A DNA stretch of 64,000 bases from Sphingomonas sp. 35-24ZXX (GCF_000786215.1 NZ_JROG01000004.1:1-64000), one strand, 5' to 3'. Counted from the first letter of the stretch, positions 17,516 through 26,931 are shown. Notes: a model not told the origin generated them from the letters alone. A program made the numbers and translations.

Positions 17516-19243
17516 ATGACCGCATTTTCTCGCCCGCTGCTCGCAGCCGCCGCCTTCGCCCTGTCTTCGCTCTCGATCGCCTGCCATGCGCAGGCGCCCG
17601 CGCCGCGCGACACCTCTGCCACCGCGCCGGTCGGCAAGGGCGTCGTCTCTTCCGCCGATCCGCGTGCGACGGCGGCGGGCCAGGAAATCCTGCGCAAGGG
17701 CGGCTCTGCTGCCGATGCCGCGATGGCGATGATGCTGGCGCTGACCGTGGTCGAACCGCAGAGCTCGGGCATCGGCGGCGGCGGGCTGCTGCTGCATCAT
17801 GATGCGGCCACCGGCGAGCTTTCCACGATCGACGGGCGCGAAATTGCCCCTGCATCGGCCAGCGAACAGCTGCTGCTGGGCGCAGATGGCAAGCCGCTGC
17901 CGTTTATCGAGGCGTTTCAGGGCGGGCGCAGCGTCGGCGTTCCCGGCAACATCCGGCTGATGGCGATGACCCATGCCAAATGGGGCAAGCTGCCCTGGGC
18001 AGACCTGTTCGCGCCCGCGATCCGGCTTGCCGACGAAGGTTTCGTCGTCAATGATGCGCTTGCCAATGCGCTGGCGCGGCTCGCGCCGATCTGGGCGCGT
18101 TTCCCCGATGCCCGCGCGATCTACTGGAACGCCTCGGGCCCCAAGAAAACCGGCGACCGCGTAACCAACCCGGCGCTGGCCGAGCTGCTGCGCGCGGTGG
18201 CGAAGAATGGCGCGGATGCTTTCTACACCGGGAAGCACGGCCAGGCGCTGGCCGACGCGGTGAGCAAGGCCAGCGTCAATCCGGTTCCGATGACGCTCGC
18301 CGATCTGGCTGGCTATCAGGCCAAGGAACGCCCGCCGGTGTGCTCGCGCTATCGCGGCTACAAGGTGTGCGGCATGGGCCCGCCGTCTTCGGGCGCGACC
18401 ACGGTGCAGCAGATCCTGGGCATGCTCCAGCCGCACGACATTGGCGGCATGGGGGCGAAGGACCCCAAGACCTGGCACCTGATCGGCGAGGCGATGCAGC
18501 TCGCTTATGCCGACCGCGAGACCTATCTGGGCGATGCTGATTTCGTTTCGGTCCCGGTCAACGGCCTGCTCGACCCGGCCTATGTCGCCAGCCGCGCCGC
18601 CCAGATCGATCCGGCAAAGGCGCTCAATCGTTATGAAGCGGGCACCCCGCCGGGGTCCGAGCCGCGCACCGCCGCCATCTCGAGCGAGGTTGCGGGCACC
18701 ACCCATTTCGTTGCGGTCGATGGCGCGGGCAATATCGTCAGCATGACCTCGACGGTCGAGGGGCCTTTCGGCAGCCAGCTGATCGCCAACGGCTATTTCC
18801 TCAACAACGAGCTCACCGATTTTACCTTCGCGCCCGAAAAGGATGGCAAGAAGGTCGCCAACCGCGTGCAGCCGGGCAAGCGGCCGCTGTCGTCGATGTC
18901 GCCGCATATCGTCTATGACGCTCAGGATCGCCCGGTGCTGGCGGTGGGCTCTGCCGGTGGCAAGCGCATCATCATGCACGTCACCAAGGCGCTGATCGGC
19001 GTGATCGACTTCAAGCTGCCCGCAGGCGAGGCGCTGGCCTTGCCCAATATCTATTTCGGAAATGGCTCGCTGATGGTCGAGGGCAACACCGATCTGGGCG
19101 GCATGAACGAGGCGCTCGCCGCGTTCGGTCAGCCGGTGGTGGTCAGCGATCTGGGATCGAAGCTCAACGCCGCGCAGTTCAACGGCAAGGGCTGGACCGG
19201 CTATGCCGATCCGCGCAGCCCGGGGGTTGCGCTGGCCGAATAA
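17516..19243 (+). CDS. ggt: Gamma-glutamyltransferase
   Basis: A 575-residue periplasmic gamma-glutamyltransferase that hydrolyses or transfers the gamma-glutamyl group of glutathione. After the signal peptide (residues 1-25) it matches the family throughout: SSADPRATAAGQEILRKGG, SSGIGGGGLLLHHD and GPPSSGATTVQQ. The autoprocessing site GTTHFVAVD puts the catalytic Thr at residue 395, and the oxyanion region is present further on (RPLSSMSPHIV and SAGGKRII). It should be cut into two subunits at that Thr. It stands behind the DUF2061 gene. Confidence 0.95.
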   Translation: MTAFSRPLLAAAAFALSSLSIACHAQAPAPRDTSATAPVGKGVVSSADPRATAAGQEILRKGGSAADAAMAMMLALTVVEPQSSGIGGGGLLLHHDAATGELSTIDGREIAPASASEQLLLGADGKPLPFIEAFQGGRSVGVPGNIRLMAMTHAKWGKLPWADLFAPAIRLADEGFVVNDALANALARLAPIWARFPDARAIYWNASGPKKTGDRVTNPALAELLRAVAKNGADAFYTGKHGQALADAVSKASVNPVPMTLADLAGYQAKERPPVCSRYRGYKVCGMGPPSSGATTVQQILGMLQPHDIGGMGAKDPKTWHLIGEAMQLAYADRETYLGDADFVSVPVNGLLDPAYVASRAAQIDPAKALNRYEAGTPPGSEPRTAAISSEVAGTTHFVAVDGAGNIVSMTSTVEGPFGSQLIANGYFLNNELTDFTFAPEKDGKKVANRVQPGKRPLSSMSPHIVYDAQDRPVLAVGSAGGKRIIMHVTKALIGVIDFKLPAGEALALPNIYFGNGSLMVEGNTDLGGMNEALAAFGQPVVVSDLGSKLNAAQFNGKGWTGYADPRSPGVALAE

Positions 19244-19342
19244 GCCCCGGCCCGCGGCGGGGGGCTTTCGACCAAACAGGCCCCCAGTTCGACCAGCAAA
19301 AGCGCGCAGGGCAGACACGCCGCTCATCGCCGGTTAAGACGG

Positions 19343-20461
19343 ATGGTGATGAAGATGCCCGTTATCCCGCATTCCCGGCCCCGCGTGGACCAGCAGGTTG
19401 CCCTGCTGTCGATCCTCGGCTTCTGGCTGTTCTACATGATCATCGTCACGCTGCGCGCGGCGGTGCTCGATTTTCCCGCGCAGGAAGAGCTGGTCATCCG
19501 CCGGGTCGCGGTGACGGTGTTCGGCGTGCTGGTCAATGTCGCGCTGTATCTCGTGCTGCGCTGGTTCGAGGACAAGCCGCTGACCCCCCGCATCATCGCC
19601 GCCTGCGTCGGCGCGGTTCCGGCCGCGCTCGCGATCTCGTCGTTCAACTATTTCGCGTTCAACATCTATGACCCGATGAGCGTGTTTCAGGACAACGAGC
19701 TGACCGAAAACATCGTCACACTCGATCCGCTGGCCAACGTGCTCGAATTCGCGATTTCGAGCTATTACTTCCTGATGTCCTGGGCGATGCTGTATCTGGC
19801 ACTCAGCTATGCTAGCGAAGTGCGCTCGGCCGAAAGGCGCGCCGCGCGCTTTGCGCAGGCCGCGCAGCAGGCCGAACTGCGCAGCTTGCGCTATCAGGTC
19901 AATCCGCACTTCCTGTTCAACACGCTCAATTCGCTCTCGACTCTGGTGCTGCGCAACCGGCCCGACGAGGCCGAATCGATGATCATGAACCTGTCGACCT
20001 TCTACCGCACCAGCCTGACCGGCGATCCGCTCGACGATGTGCCGCTGGCCGACGAGGTGCAGCTGCAGCAGCTGTATCTGGCGATCGAGGCGGTGCGCTT
20101 TCCCGACCGGCTGAAGATCGAGATCGATGTGCCCGATGCGCTGATGGGGTGCTGCGTGCCCGGCCTGATCCTGCAGCCTCTGGTCGAGAATGCGATCAAA
20201 TATGGCGTGGCGCGCGCCACCTGCCCGGTCACGATCCGCGTGGCCGCGCGCGAGGCCGATGGTGTGCTGCACCTGACGGTCAGCGACGATGGCGATGTCA
20301 TCCCCAGCGATTCCGACAAGGGCAGCGGCATCGGTCTTGCCAATGTCCGCGACCGGCTGGATGCGCGCTATGGCAGCGCGGCACGGATCGAATGGCATGT
20401 TCCCTTTGAAGGAGGCTTTGTGGTCGAACTGACACTGCCGGCGGTGCGCCATGACTGTTGA
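19343..20461 (+). CDS. LytS/YehU-type sensor histidine kinase
   Basis: A 372-residue membrane histidine kinase. About four membrane helices fill residues 15-165 without a recognised ligand domain. The His_kinase domain follows, with the phospho-acceptor in LRYQVNPHFLFNTLNSLS (about residues 183-200) and an HATPase end with LQPLVENAIKYGV and GSGIGLANVRDRL. This is the class that pairs with LytTR regulators, and the next gene, overlapping by 11 bases, is such a regulator. The signal sensed is unknown. Confidence 0.92.
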   Translation: MVMKMPVIPHSRPRVDQQVALLSILGFWLFYMIIVTLRAAVLDFPAQEELVIRRVAVTVFGVLVNVALYLVLRWFEDKPLTPRIIAACVGAVPAALAISSFNYFAFNIYDPMSVFQDNELTENIVTLDPLANVLEFAISSYYFLMSWAMLYLALSYASEVRSAERRAARFAQAAQQAELRSLRYQVNPHFLFNTLNSLSTLVLRNRPDEAESMIMNLSTFYRTSLTGDPLDDVPLADEVQLQQLYLAIEAVRFPDRLKIEIDVPDALMGCCVPGLILQPLVENAIKYGVARATCPVTIRVAAREADGVLHLTVSDDGDVIPSDSDKGSGIGLANVRDRLDARYGSAARIEWHVPFEGGFVVELTLPAVRHDC

Positions 20462-21212
20462 GGCCGATACCGCGCCCCTCAGAACCATGATCGTCGATGA
20501 TGAGCCGCTCGCGGTCGAGCGGCTGCAATTGCTGTGCGCTCGGCTGCCCCGGATCAGCCTGGTCGGCACCGCCAGCGATGGCGAATCGGCGCTGCGGCTG
20601 GCCGAGCAGTTGCGGCCCGAGCTCATCTTTCTCGACATCAACATGCCCCGGCTCGACGGCATGGGGGTCGCGCGCGCGCTGGGCAAGACCGAGCAATCGC
20701 CCGCTATCATCTTCGTCACCGCCTATCAGGCGTTTGCGGTCGAGGCGTTCGATCTGGCGGCGATCGATTATCTGCTCAAGCCCGTCGCCACCGACCGGCT
20801 GGAACGCGCGGTCGCGCGCGTGCTCGAACGGCGCAGCGCGGTGCTCGCCAATCCCGAGCCGGCCGAGCCCGCTCCCGGCGGCTGGGTTCGCGAATTCTGG
20901 GTGCCGCACCGCTCCGAACTCAAGCGCATCGACGCCGAGCTGATCGAACGCATCGATGCCGAGCGCGATTACATGCGGCTGCATGTCGGCACGCGCAGCT
21001 ATCTGATGCACGAGACGATCAAGACGCTCGAGGAACGGCTCGACCCGGCGCGCTTCGTCCGCCTCCACCGCTCGCACATCGTGCGCAACGATTACATCAC
21101 GAGCCTGCGCCACAATGGCGGCGGCGTGTGGTTCGCGTGCCTCGCCGATGGCAGCGAGTTGCGCGTGGGGCGGACGTATCTGGCGCGGGTCAAGGAAATG
21201 GCGGGGCGGTAG
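20451..21212 (+). CDS. LytTR family response regulator
   Basis: A 253-residue response regulator. The receiver domain (about 11-130) has the acidic pair VDDE, the phospho-Asp at residue 62 in LIFLDINMPRLDG and the later KPV lysine. A LytTR DNA-binding domain fills the C-terminus (about 150-250), with RIDAERDYMRLHVGTRSYL, RFVRLHRSHIVR and ELRVGRTYLARVK. It overlaps the kinase gene and is its obvious partner. Targets are unknown. Confidence 0.95.
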   Translation: MTVEADTAPLRTMIVDDEPLAVERLQLLCARLPRISLVGTASDGESALRLAEQLRPELIFLDINMPRLDGMGVARALGKTEQSPAIIFVTAYQAFAVEAFDLAAIDYLLKPVATDRLERAVARVLERRSAVLANPEPAEPAPGGWVREFWVPHRSELKRIDAELIERIDAERDYMRLHVGTRSYLMHETIKTLEERLDPARFVRLHRSHIVRNDYITSLRHNGGGVWFACLADGSELRVGRTYLARVKEMAGR

Positions 21213-21611
21213 GGGGCGGGTCTCTCCCCTAAGGAGAGAGATGCGAAGGCGTGCCAGCAAAGCTGCCTAGCCGCAGCTGAGAGGGGCAGCTACCAGGTAT
21301 TCCCCTCTGCCTTCGCCGCCTAGACGACGGGTCCTCCCCCTCTCCTTAGAGGGTGAGGGCAAGACGGCACAGCCTAACCATCCCCGTTCATCCCTGAAAC
21401 AAGTTCAGGGCAGGCTCTGAGCCGCGGGCTTCAGCCCGCGAAGTCGAAGGACCCGTGCCAACGCTGGCCGTATAGCGAGGCCTTCGACAGGCTCAGGCTG
21501 AGCGGAGGGGGCAGCTATCGAATTGTGCCAGAAAAAACCTGTGGTTCTACAAGCGACCCCATTGCAGACATCTGCCTTGTGCTTCACTTAACCAGAAGGA
21601 GGGATCAGCAG
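21213..21611. repeat. Cluster of intergenic repeats
   Basis: Nearly 400 bases without a gene, filled by hairpin-forming repeats. Visible units are CTCTCC/GGAGAG (about 21221-21238), a CCTCCCCCTCTCC unit near 21333, a hairpin around CTGAAACAAGTTCAG (about 21395), CGCGGGCT/AGCCCGCG (21423-21440) and the sphingomonad-type element TTCGACAGGCTCAGGCTGAG (about 21483). The final part before 21612 holds the ribosome binding site AGGAGGGA of the amidohydrolase gene. Confidence 0.75.
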
Positions 21612-22616
21612 ATGACAGTCCTCTTGATGCTTGGTGCACTTGCGCTTCAAAGCGCCACCGCACCTCAGGCCCCGCCCATAATCGATATGCATATGCATGC
21701 ATGGACGCTCGACGAGTTCGGGGGTGAAAGCGTGCCGGCATGCGTCGCAGCCCAGGGGGTCGAAATGGTCGGCGCAGATGCGGGCAAGCCATTCGATTTC
21801 ACCGCCCAGGCGGAATGCAAAGCCATGGTGTATTCACCAGCGACCGATGCTGCCGTGCTGGCCGACACAATCGCCCAGATGCGGCGGTTAAACATAGTGG
21901 CCAGCGTGATCGCTGGCGATCGGGAAGTGGTCGCAGCGTGGCGCAAGGCCGAGCCGGCGCGTTTCATTCCAGCAGCCAACTTCTTTGTAGACGACAATCC
22001 GCCACCGCTTTCGCGTGTGGACGAACTCGAAGCCCGGGTCGCTAGGGGCGAAACCTTGGTGTTTGCTGAAGTCACTCCGCAGTATCGCGGGATGAGGCCG
22101 GACGATCCTTCGCTCGAGCCGTTCTGGGCTCTCGCAGAGAAGCTCGACGTGCCAGTCGGCATCCACATGGGCTACGGCGCCCCCGGGGGGCCCTATTGGG
22201 CCTACCCAAAATACCGCGCCGCGCTCGGCAATCCGTTGCTACTCGAAGACCTACTCGTCCGTCATCCAAAGATGCGGATTTACGTCATGCACGCAGGCAT
22301 GCCGTTCACGGATGAGATGATCGCGCTGCTCTATAGTCACCCGCAAGTCTATGTTGATATCAGTGCCGACAACTGGGGCGTGGCGCGGGCGGAATTTCAT
22401 CACCAGCTCAAGCGCCTGGTCGATGCAGGCTATGGTAAGCGGATCATGTTCGGAAGCGATCAGATGGTCTGGCCCCAGACGATCGAGGTGGCGATTGAGG
22501 CGATTGCCGAGGCTCCGTTCCTGAGCGAGAACCAGAAGCGTGACATCCTCTACAACAACGCTGCGAGATTTCTCCGCCTCACGCCGCAGGAGATTGACGC
22601 GCACCACGGTCGCTAA
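21612..22616 (+). CDS. Amidohydrolase family protein (exported)
   Basis: A 334-residue TIM-barrel hydrolase of the amidohydrolase-2 type. The start at 21612 follows AGGAGGGA; an in-frame ATG-less extension upstream lies in repeats. The N-terminus (MTVLLMLGALALQSATAPQA) looks like a short signal peptide. Metal-binding elements are the HMHAW at the first strand (DMHMHAW), GIHMGYG, YVMHAGMPF and the late MFGSDQMVWP Asp. It is somewhat less GC-rich than its neighbours and monocistronic, so recent acquisition is possible. The substrate is unknown. Confidence 0.85.
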   Translation: MTVLLMLGALALQSATAPQAPPIIDMHMHAWTLDEFGGESVPACVAAQGVEMVGADAGKPFDFTAQAECKAMVYSPATDAAVLADTIAQMRRLNIVASVIAGDREVVAAWRKAEPARFIPAANFFVDDNPPPLSRVDELEARVARGETLVFAEVTPQYRGMRPDDPSLEPFWALAEKLDVPVGIHMGYGAPGGPYWAYPKYRAALGNPLLLEDLLVRHPKMRIYVMHAGMPFTDEMIALLYSHPQVYVDISADNWGVARAEFHHQLKRLVDAGYGKRIMFGSDQMVWPQTIEVAIEAIAEAPFLSENQKRDILYNNAARFLRLTPQEIDAHHGR

Positions 22617-22699
22617 AGCAGATTCCCACCCAATGCCCATCATAAGCCGCGTACGGAAAACGCATCAGAAGCGGATATTCCAAACGCCGCTAGGGTCGC

Positions 22700-23224
22700 T
22701 CACCTGATCTCCAACACCATTCCTGGCCTGAGCACCGGCAGCAGCGTCTCCATTTCCGCGCGCGCGATCGCCACGCACCCTTCGGTGCTGCGCTCCGCCA
22801 AGGCCTTGGCCTCGTTCCACAAGTGGAAGAAAATCGCGCTGCCTGCGCCTGGCACTGGGGGGGCATCGTTGTGGCCGAGCACCAGCACCACGTCGTAGAG
22901 CATGTCCTCGCGCTGCAGCGTCTCGGCGCTGAACGGGTGAGGCAGGCGGACGGGGCGGTTGTAGGCGGGGTCGGCGGGGTCGTCGGACCAGCCGTCGTGC
23001 GCGCCCGTCCAGCGCCAGGGGAGCGCAAAGCCCGGCGGGGGGCTGCTACGGCCGGGGCGGAACAATGCAGCGCGGATCGGCCAGATCCCCCGTGGGGTGC
23101 AGCCATCGCCCTCGCGCTTGGCGTCAGCGGAGCAGGCGCCGCTGCGGCCGATGGTGCAGGGCACGGTCCAGTCGCCCAAAGTGACGGTTAGTGCCGCCGT
23201 ATCGACGAACACTGTTTCGTTCAT
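22700..23224 (-). CDS. L,D-transpeptidase (YkuD family)
   Basis: A 174-residue protein with a YkuD catalytic domain spanning most of its length. The active-site block shows IFFHLWNE with the conserved His and STEGCVAIARAEM with the catalytic Cys; GIWPIR is the usual early element. No signal peptide is visible, which is normal for the small sphingomonad members but makes a cell-wall role less certain. It overlaps the end of ribA by 4 bases and is the last gene of the xth-ribA operon. Confidence 0.88.
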   Translation of the reverse strand: MNETVFVDTAALTVTLGDWTVPCTIGRSGACSADAKREGDGCTPRGIWPIRAALFRPGRSSPPPGFALPWRWTGAHDGWSDDPADPAYNRPVRLPHPFSAETLQREDMLYDVVLVLGHNDAPPVPGAGSAIFFHLWNEAKALAERSTEGCVAIARAEMETLLPVLRPGMVLEIR

Positions 23225-24270
23225 AATTGGTGGCCGGTGCGGTCGCGCTTGGTGACCAGATAGCGCGCGTTGTGCGGATTGGCCTCGATCTGCAGCGGCA
23301 GCCGCTCGGCAATCTCGACGCCGAGCTGAGTCAGCACCGCCTGCTTTTCGGGATTGTTGGTCATCAGCCGGATCGCGGGCACATGCAGCGCTTTCAGCAT
23401 CTGCGCCGCCACCGCGAAATCGCGCGCGTCGGTCGGGAAGCCGAGGCGGTTGTTGGCATCGACGGTGTCATGCCCCTGGTCCTGCAGCTGATAGGCGCGC
23501 AGCTTGTTGATCAGGCCGATGCCGCGCCCTTCCTGGCGCAGATAGAGCAGGATTCCCCATTGCGCGTGCGCCATCGCGTGCAACGCGCCATTCAATTGCG
23601 GCCCGCAATCGCATTTCAGGCTGCCGAAGACGTCGCCGGTCAGGCATTCGCTGTGCAGTCGGACGACGGGAATGCTGGCATCGCGCGTGCCGACGATGAG
23701 CGCGACATGCTCGTGAAAATCGGCGTCGGATCGGAAGGCGACGATCTCGGCGCTTTCGCTGGCGCTCACCGGCAGCCGCGCGTGCGCCGCGATGCGCAGC
23801 TGCGTCGGATCGGCATAGGCGGCGACATCGGCCGGCGTCACGGTCGGCGCGTCGAAATCGGCCTCTGCCGCATCGAGCAGATGATAGGCGGGCAGCAGGC
23901 CTGCGAGCCGGGCGAGTTGCATTGCGGCTTCGGCGGCGTCGGGGGCAGGCAGAGGGAGGGCGGCGAACGGCCCTTTCATCGGCTGCGCCAGATCGAGCGA
24001 GGGGTCGGCAATCGCAACCGCTCGGGCGCTTTCGAGCGCGCCTGGCACCGCGATCAGCACCGGCGCATCGGGGCGAGCGGCCTCCTTCTGGTTGGCGAGC
24101 TTCAAGGTGATCGCGCGCGCAGCGGAGATCAGCAGCCGCCGATTGTGTCCGAGCGGTGCGCCGCCGGTTTCGACAGGGCGCAGGGCCAGCGTTCCGGCCT
24201 CGCCTGCAACGATGATATCCCAGCCCCGGGCCAGCGCATCGAGCGCCCGGGCCGCAGCACGCGCGTTCAT
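23221..24270 (-). CDS. ribA: GTP cyclohydrolase II
   Basis: A 349-residue RibA, which opens the GTP ring to start riboflavin synthesis. The C-terminal 200 residues are the canonical enzyme: HSECLTGDVFGSLKCDCGPQL with the three zinc Cys, LRQEGRGIGLINKLRAYQLQDQG, DTVDANNRLGFPTDARDF and the NNPEKQAVL end. The N-terminal 150 residues are an extension seen in alphaproteobacterial members, not an obvious DHBP synthase (ribB) domain. It lies 16 bases after xth and is coupled to the transpeptidase gene. Confidence 0.95.
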   Translation of the reverse strand: MNARAAARALDALARGWDIIVAGEAGTLALRPVETGGAPLGHNRRLLISAARAITLKLANQKEAARPDAPVLIAVPGALESARAVAIADPSLDLAQPMKGPFAALPLPAPDAAEAAMQLARLAGLLPAYHLLDAAEADFDAPTVTPADVAAYADPTQLRIAAHARLPVSASESAEIVAFRSDADFHEHVALIVGTRDASIPVVRLHSECLTGDVFGSLKCDCGPQLNGALHAMAHAQWGILLYLRQEGRGIGLINKLRAYQLQDQGHDTVDANNRLGFPTDARDFAVAAQMLKALHVPAIRLMTNNPEKQAVLTQLGVEIAERLPLQIEANPHNARYLVTKRDRTGHQL

Positions 24271-24286
24271 GATGCGGCGGACCTCA

Positions 24287-25093
24287 TCAGAACAGGAACT
24301 CGCTCATCAGCGGGGCATGGTCGGAAGGCTGCGGCCAGCCGCGGCACGGCTCGACCACGCGGTGGCTCTTCACCGTATCGACGATGTCGGGCGACACCCA
24401 GATATGGTCGAGCCTGCGGCCCTTGTCCGACACCGACCAGTCGCGCGCACGATAGCTCCACCAGGTGTAAAGCCGCTCGGGGGCGGGATAGAATTTGCGG
24501 CCGATATCCACCCAGTTGTGCGCTTCCTGCATCGCCTTGAGTCGCGCGATCTCGATCGGTGTATGGCTGACGGTGTTGATCAACTGCTTGTGGTTCCACA
24601 CGTCCGATTCGAGCGGCGCGATGTTGAAATCGCCCAGGATGATGGTGCGCCCGCCAAGACCGCTCGACCACTGGGTCATACGCTCGAGAAAATCGAGCTT
24701 CTGGCCGAACTTGGGGCTGATGTCGCGGTCGGGAATCTCGCCGCCTGCGGGCACATAGACATTTTCAAGCCGCACGGTGCCGCCCAGCGGGCCGGTAATG
24801 CTGACGCCGATATGCCGCGCCTCGCCATTGGCCTGCCAGTCGAGCCGGGCGTCCTCGCTCAGCCGCACCTTGCTGATGATCGCCACGCCATGGTGCATCG
24901 GCTGGCCGTGCAGCTTCTGGAAATTGTATCCGAGCTGGCGGAACGGGCCCTCGGGAAAATCGCCGTCGATGACCTTGGTTTCCTGCAGGCACAGGATGTC
25001 GGGCTGCTCCTCGGCAAGGAACCTTTGCACCGATGCCAGCCGGAACCGGACCGAGTTGATATTCCACGAAGCGATTTTCAGAGGGGCAGCCAT
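24287..25093 (-). CDS. xth: Exodeoxyribonuclease III
   Basis: A 268-residue ExoIII/AP endonuclease for base-excision repair. The endonuclease-exonuclease-phosphatase fold motifs are in order: KIASWNINSVRFR, DILCLQETKV with the metal Glu, ILGDFNIAP, LDHIWVSP and the final SDHAPLMSEF catalytic His. It is the first gene of the operon with ribA and the L,D-transpeptidase, with a terminator hairpin of an upstream unit at 25155-25195. Confidence 0.96.
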   Translation of the reverse strand: MAAPLKIASWNINSVRFRLASVQRFLAEEQPDILCLQETKVIDGDFPEGPFRQLGYNFQKLHGQPMHHGVAIISKVRLSEDARLDWQANGEARHIGVSITGPLGGTVRLENVYVPAGGEIPDRDISPKFGQKLDFLERMTQWSSGLGGRTIILGDFNIAPLESDVWNHKQLINTVSHTPIEIARLKAMQEAHNWVDIGRKFYPAPERLYTWWSYRARDWSVSDKGRRLDHIWVSPDIVDTVKSHRVVEPCRGWPQPSDHAPLMSEFLF

Positions 25094-25154
25094 GGCAAGG
25101 CTCTAGCCAGCGATCCCGGCAAACCCAACCCCTAAACGTTGCGCCGGACGCAAA

Positions 25155-25195
25155 AAACCCTCGTCCCGGGGGCATTGGAACGAGGGTTCTTTTTT
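25155..25195. terminator. Bidirectional terminator hairpin
   Basis: AACCCTCGT (25156-25164) pairs with ACGAGGGTT (25180-25188), flanked by a run of A on the left and of T on the right, so it can end transcription in both directions. It lies between xth and lolA, which are both on the minus strand, and so ends whatever is read from 25200-25379 or from lolA. Confidence 0.85.
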
Positions 25196-25230
25196 GCGTT
25201 CGTCACGCTTGGGTGAAGCCGGTGGTTCGA

Positions 25231-25326
25231 TCAGGTAACAGGGGGAAACCTCATCGCCGTCTTCGAAAATCGTTCTAGCGGACCAACCCTGTCTGCCATG
25301 TGAACGGAATTGAGAACCTTTCGCAT
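25231..25326 (-). CDS. Possible 31-codon small protein
   Basis: A short minus-strand frame (starting MRKVLNSVHMADRVG) between lolA and xth, ending 36 bases before the terminator. It is too short to judge by itself, and no clear ribosome binding site precedes it. The arrangement, a short frame followed by a strong hairpin in a 286-base gap, could equally mark a small RNA or simply the tail of the lolA transcript. Confidence 0.25.
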   Translation of the reverse strand: MRKVLNSVHMADRVGPLERFSKTAMRFPPVT

Positions 25327-25379
25327 TTCGTCGATGGCGTGCGTCGTTTCGTCATCGCGAACGGGCACGACCGCACGGC

Positions 25380-26033
25380 TCAGCGGCGCGGGCCCTTGCC
25401 GCGCGGATCGGTCCAGGCGAAGGCGCTATCGGCCACCGCGCCATTATACTGCTGGCCCGACAGGCGGATGGTGGTGCGCTTGTTCTGCGAATCGAGCGCG
25501 ACCCAGCCGACAAGGCTGAGGCCGCCGGGCGCAGAGGGCGTGCGCGTGAGGATCAGCGTGATCACGCCATATTCGGGCCGCTTGGGGTCGCGCACCTCGA
25601 CGCTGACGACATTGGGGTCGCCGGTGGGCAAGATCTTGCCATAGCGCGTAAGGTCGCGATTGGGATCGAGCAAAGCGCCCAGCGGCGAATTGCGAATCGG
25701 CCAGCGCTGGACCTGGCGGACCTGATAGTCGATCATTGTCAGCGCGCGGCCGTCGCTGACGATCAGCAGCTGCGCATCCTTCTGATATTCGAACCGGATC
25801 TTGCCGGGCTGCTTGAGGGTCAGCGTGCCGGTGAGCGTCTGGCCGTTGCGATCGGTCTGGGTGAAGCTGGCGCGCAGCGACTGCATCGCCTTCAGATGGC
25901 GCGAGACCTGCGCGAGATCGCCGCCCGGCATGGCCTGCTGGCCGATCGCGGCGGAAGGCCAGGCGACGGGCGCAGCGGCGCACGCGCTGGCGATCAGCAC
26001 GGCGACAAACGAACGGAAGGATTTTTTCAGCAT
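25380..26033 (-). CDS. lolA: Outer membrane lipoprotein carrier protein LolA
   Basis: A 217-residue periplasmic chaperone that carries lipoproteins to the outer membrane. A signal peptide (about residues 1-32) leads to the LolA half-barrel: HLKAMQSLRASFTQTDRNGQTLTGTL, then the PGKIRFEY strand, LLIVSDGRALTMID and the C-terminal VALDSQNKRTTIRLSG. It belongs to the alphaproteobacterial LolA group. It is monocistronic here, with rpmG upstream on the same strand. Confidence 0.92.
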   Translation of the reverse strand: MLKKSFRSFVAVLIASACAAAPVAWPSAAIGQQAMPGGDLAQVSRHLKAMQSLRASFTQTDRNGQTLTGTLTLKQPGKIRFEYQKDAQLLIVSDGRALTMIDYQVRQVQRWPIRNSPLGALLDPNRDLTRYGKILPTGDPNVVSVEVRDPKRPEYGVITLILTRTPSAPGGLSLVGWVALDSQNKRTTIRLSGQQYNGAVADSAFAWTDPRGKGPRR

Positions 26034-26149
26034 CGGGTTCAGGCTTTCATTGGCGCAAGACTACGCTGAAACCCCTGACCGGAGACGATTGAACCGGCGC
26101 TGAATCACCGGTTCATCGCAATTCGCAATCTCTGGGCGAGGCCCAGGGA

Positions 26150-26317
26150 TTACTTGATCTTGGCTTCCTTGAACTCGACGTGCTTGCGCGCGACGGGGTC
26201 GTACTTGCGGAAGCTCATCTTCTCGGTCGTGTTGCGCGGGTTCTTCTTGGTGACATAGAAGAAGCCGGTGCCTTCGGTGCTGACCAGGCGAATCTTGACA
26301 GTGGCTGGCTTGGCCAT
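26150..26317 (-). CDS. rpmG: 50S ribosomal protein L33
   Basis: A 55-residue L33 with the sequence [20 protein letters not shown] and the closing [17 protein letters not shown]. This is the Cys-free form typical of proteobacteria. The start at 26317 is preceded by AAAGGAACAGG. The gap to the divergent gene at 26590 holds its promoter. Confidence 0.97.
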   Translation of the reverse strand: MAKPATVKIRLVSTEGTGFFYVTKKNPRNTTEKMSFRKYDPVARKHVEFKEAKIK

Positions 26318-26589
26318 GACCTGTTCCTTTGGGTTAGATATTCGGGCTCGGCGCGGAGCGTTCCGCCCTGCACCGTAGAGAATCACAAACACAAAGAGCG
26401 GCACACGAGGCCGCCCTTCAAACGCGAGCGCGGCCCATGCCCCAAACCGGCCGGTCTTGTCAAGCGACCCATCGGCCATCCGCGGTTCTGGGCGCGGATG
26501 GACTCCACAAGCCGGCGGCAGGGTTGCCCAAAAATTAACCTGATCGTGCCAGAGTTGCGATGTCACCGGCCTCACGCAGGAGCGCATCC

Positions 26590-26931
26590 ATGCAGACCCA
26601 CTCGGCATCCGACCCGGCCCAGGACCGGTTGACGCTGGCAAGGCAGCAGCTGCGCATGCAGGCAGGGCATCTCCGCTCGCTGGCCCGCCGCGTTGCGCGC
26701 GACGACCTCAGGCGCGAGATCGGCAAGATGCGGCACATGGCAGAGGTCAACGCGCTGCCCTGCGTCAGCGACCTCGCTTATGGCCTCGAGCATCTGCTTG
26801 CGCACGGCTGGAGCCGGACGATGGCCGCGCAATATCTCGATGCGATGGACGAGGCGATCGCCAGCGACTGCGGCGATGGCGACATGCGCGCGGCGATGCT
26901 CGCCTCGATTGCGGTTCGCGGAGTGCGCTGA
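26590..26931 (+). CDS. Hypothetical small helical protein
   Basis: A 113-residue, mostly helical soluble protein that I do not recognise. It is rich in Arg, Ala and Leu, and contains the stretch [20 protein letters not shown] and the end [16 protein letters not shown]. The second ATG (26590) was chosen, with AGGAG eight bases before it. It ends 21 bases before the GDT1-like gene on the same strand, so the two probably form an operon. Confidence 0.65.
   Translation: MQTHSASDPAQDRLTLARQQLRMQAGHLRSLARRVARDDLRREIGKMRHMAEVNALPCVSDLAYGLEHLLAHGWSRTMAAQYLDAMDEAIASDCGDGDMRAAMLASIAVRGVR

Noticed and set aside
16046-19327. A 1093-codon minus-strand frame across pyrD and ggt
   Set aside because: It crosses two well-identified genes on the other strand and has the composition of an antisense shadow.
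25177-25200. GGAAC-N15-CGTT resembling a general stress (EcfG) promoter
   Set aside because: The spacer is one or two bases short of the consensus and the site lies inside a terminator hairpin.
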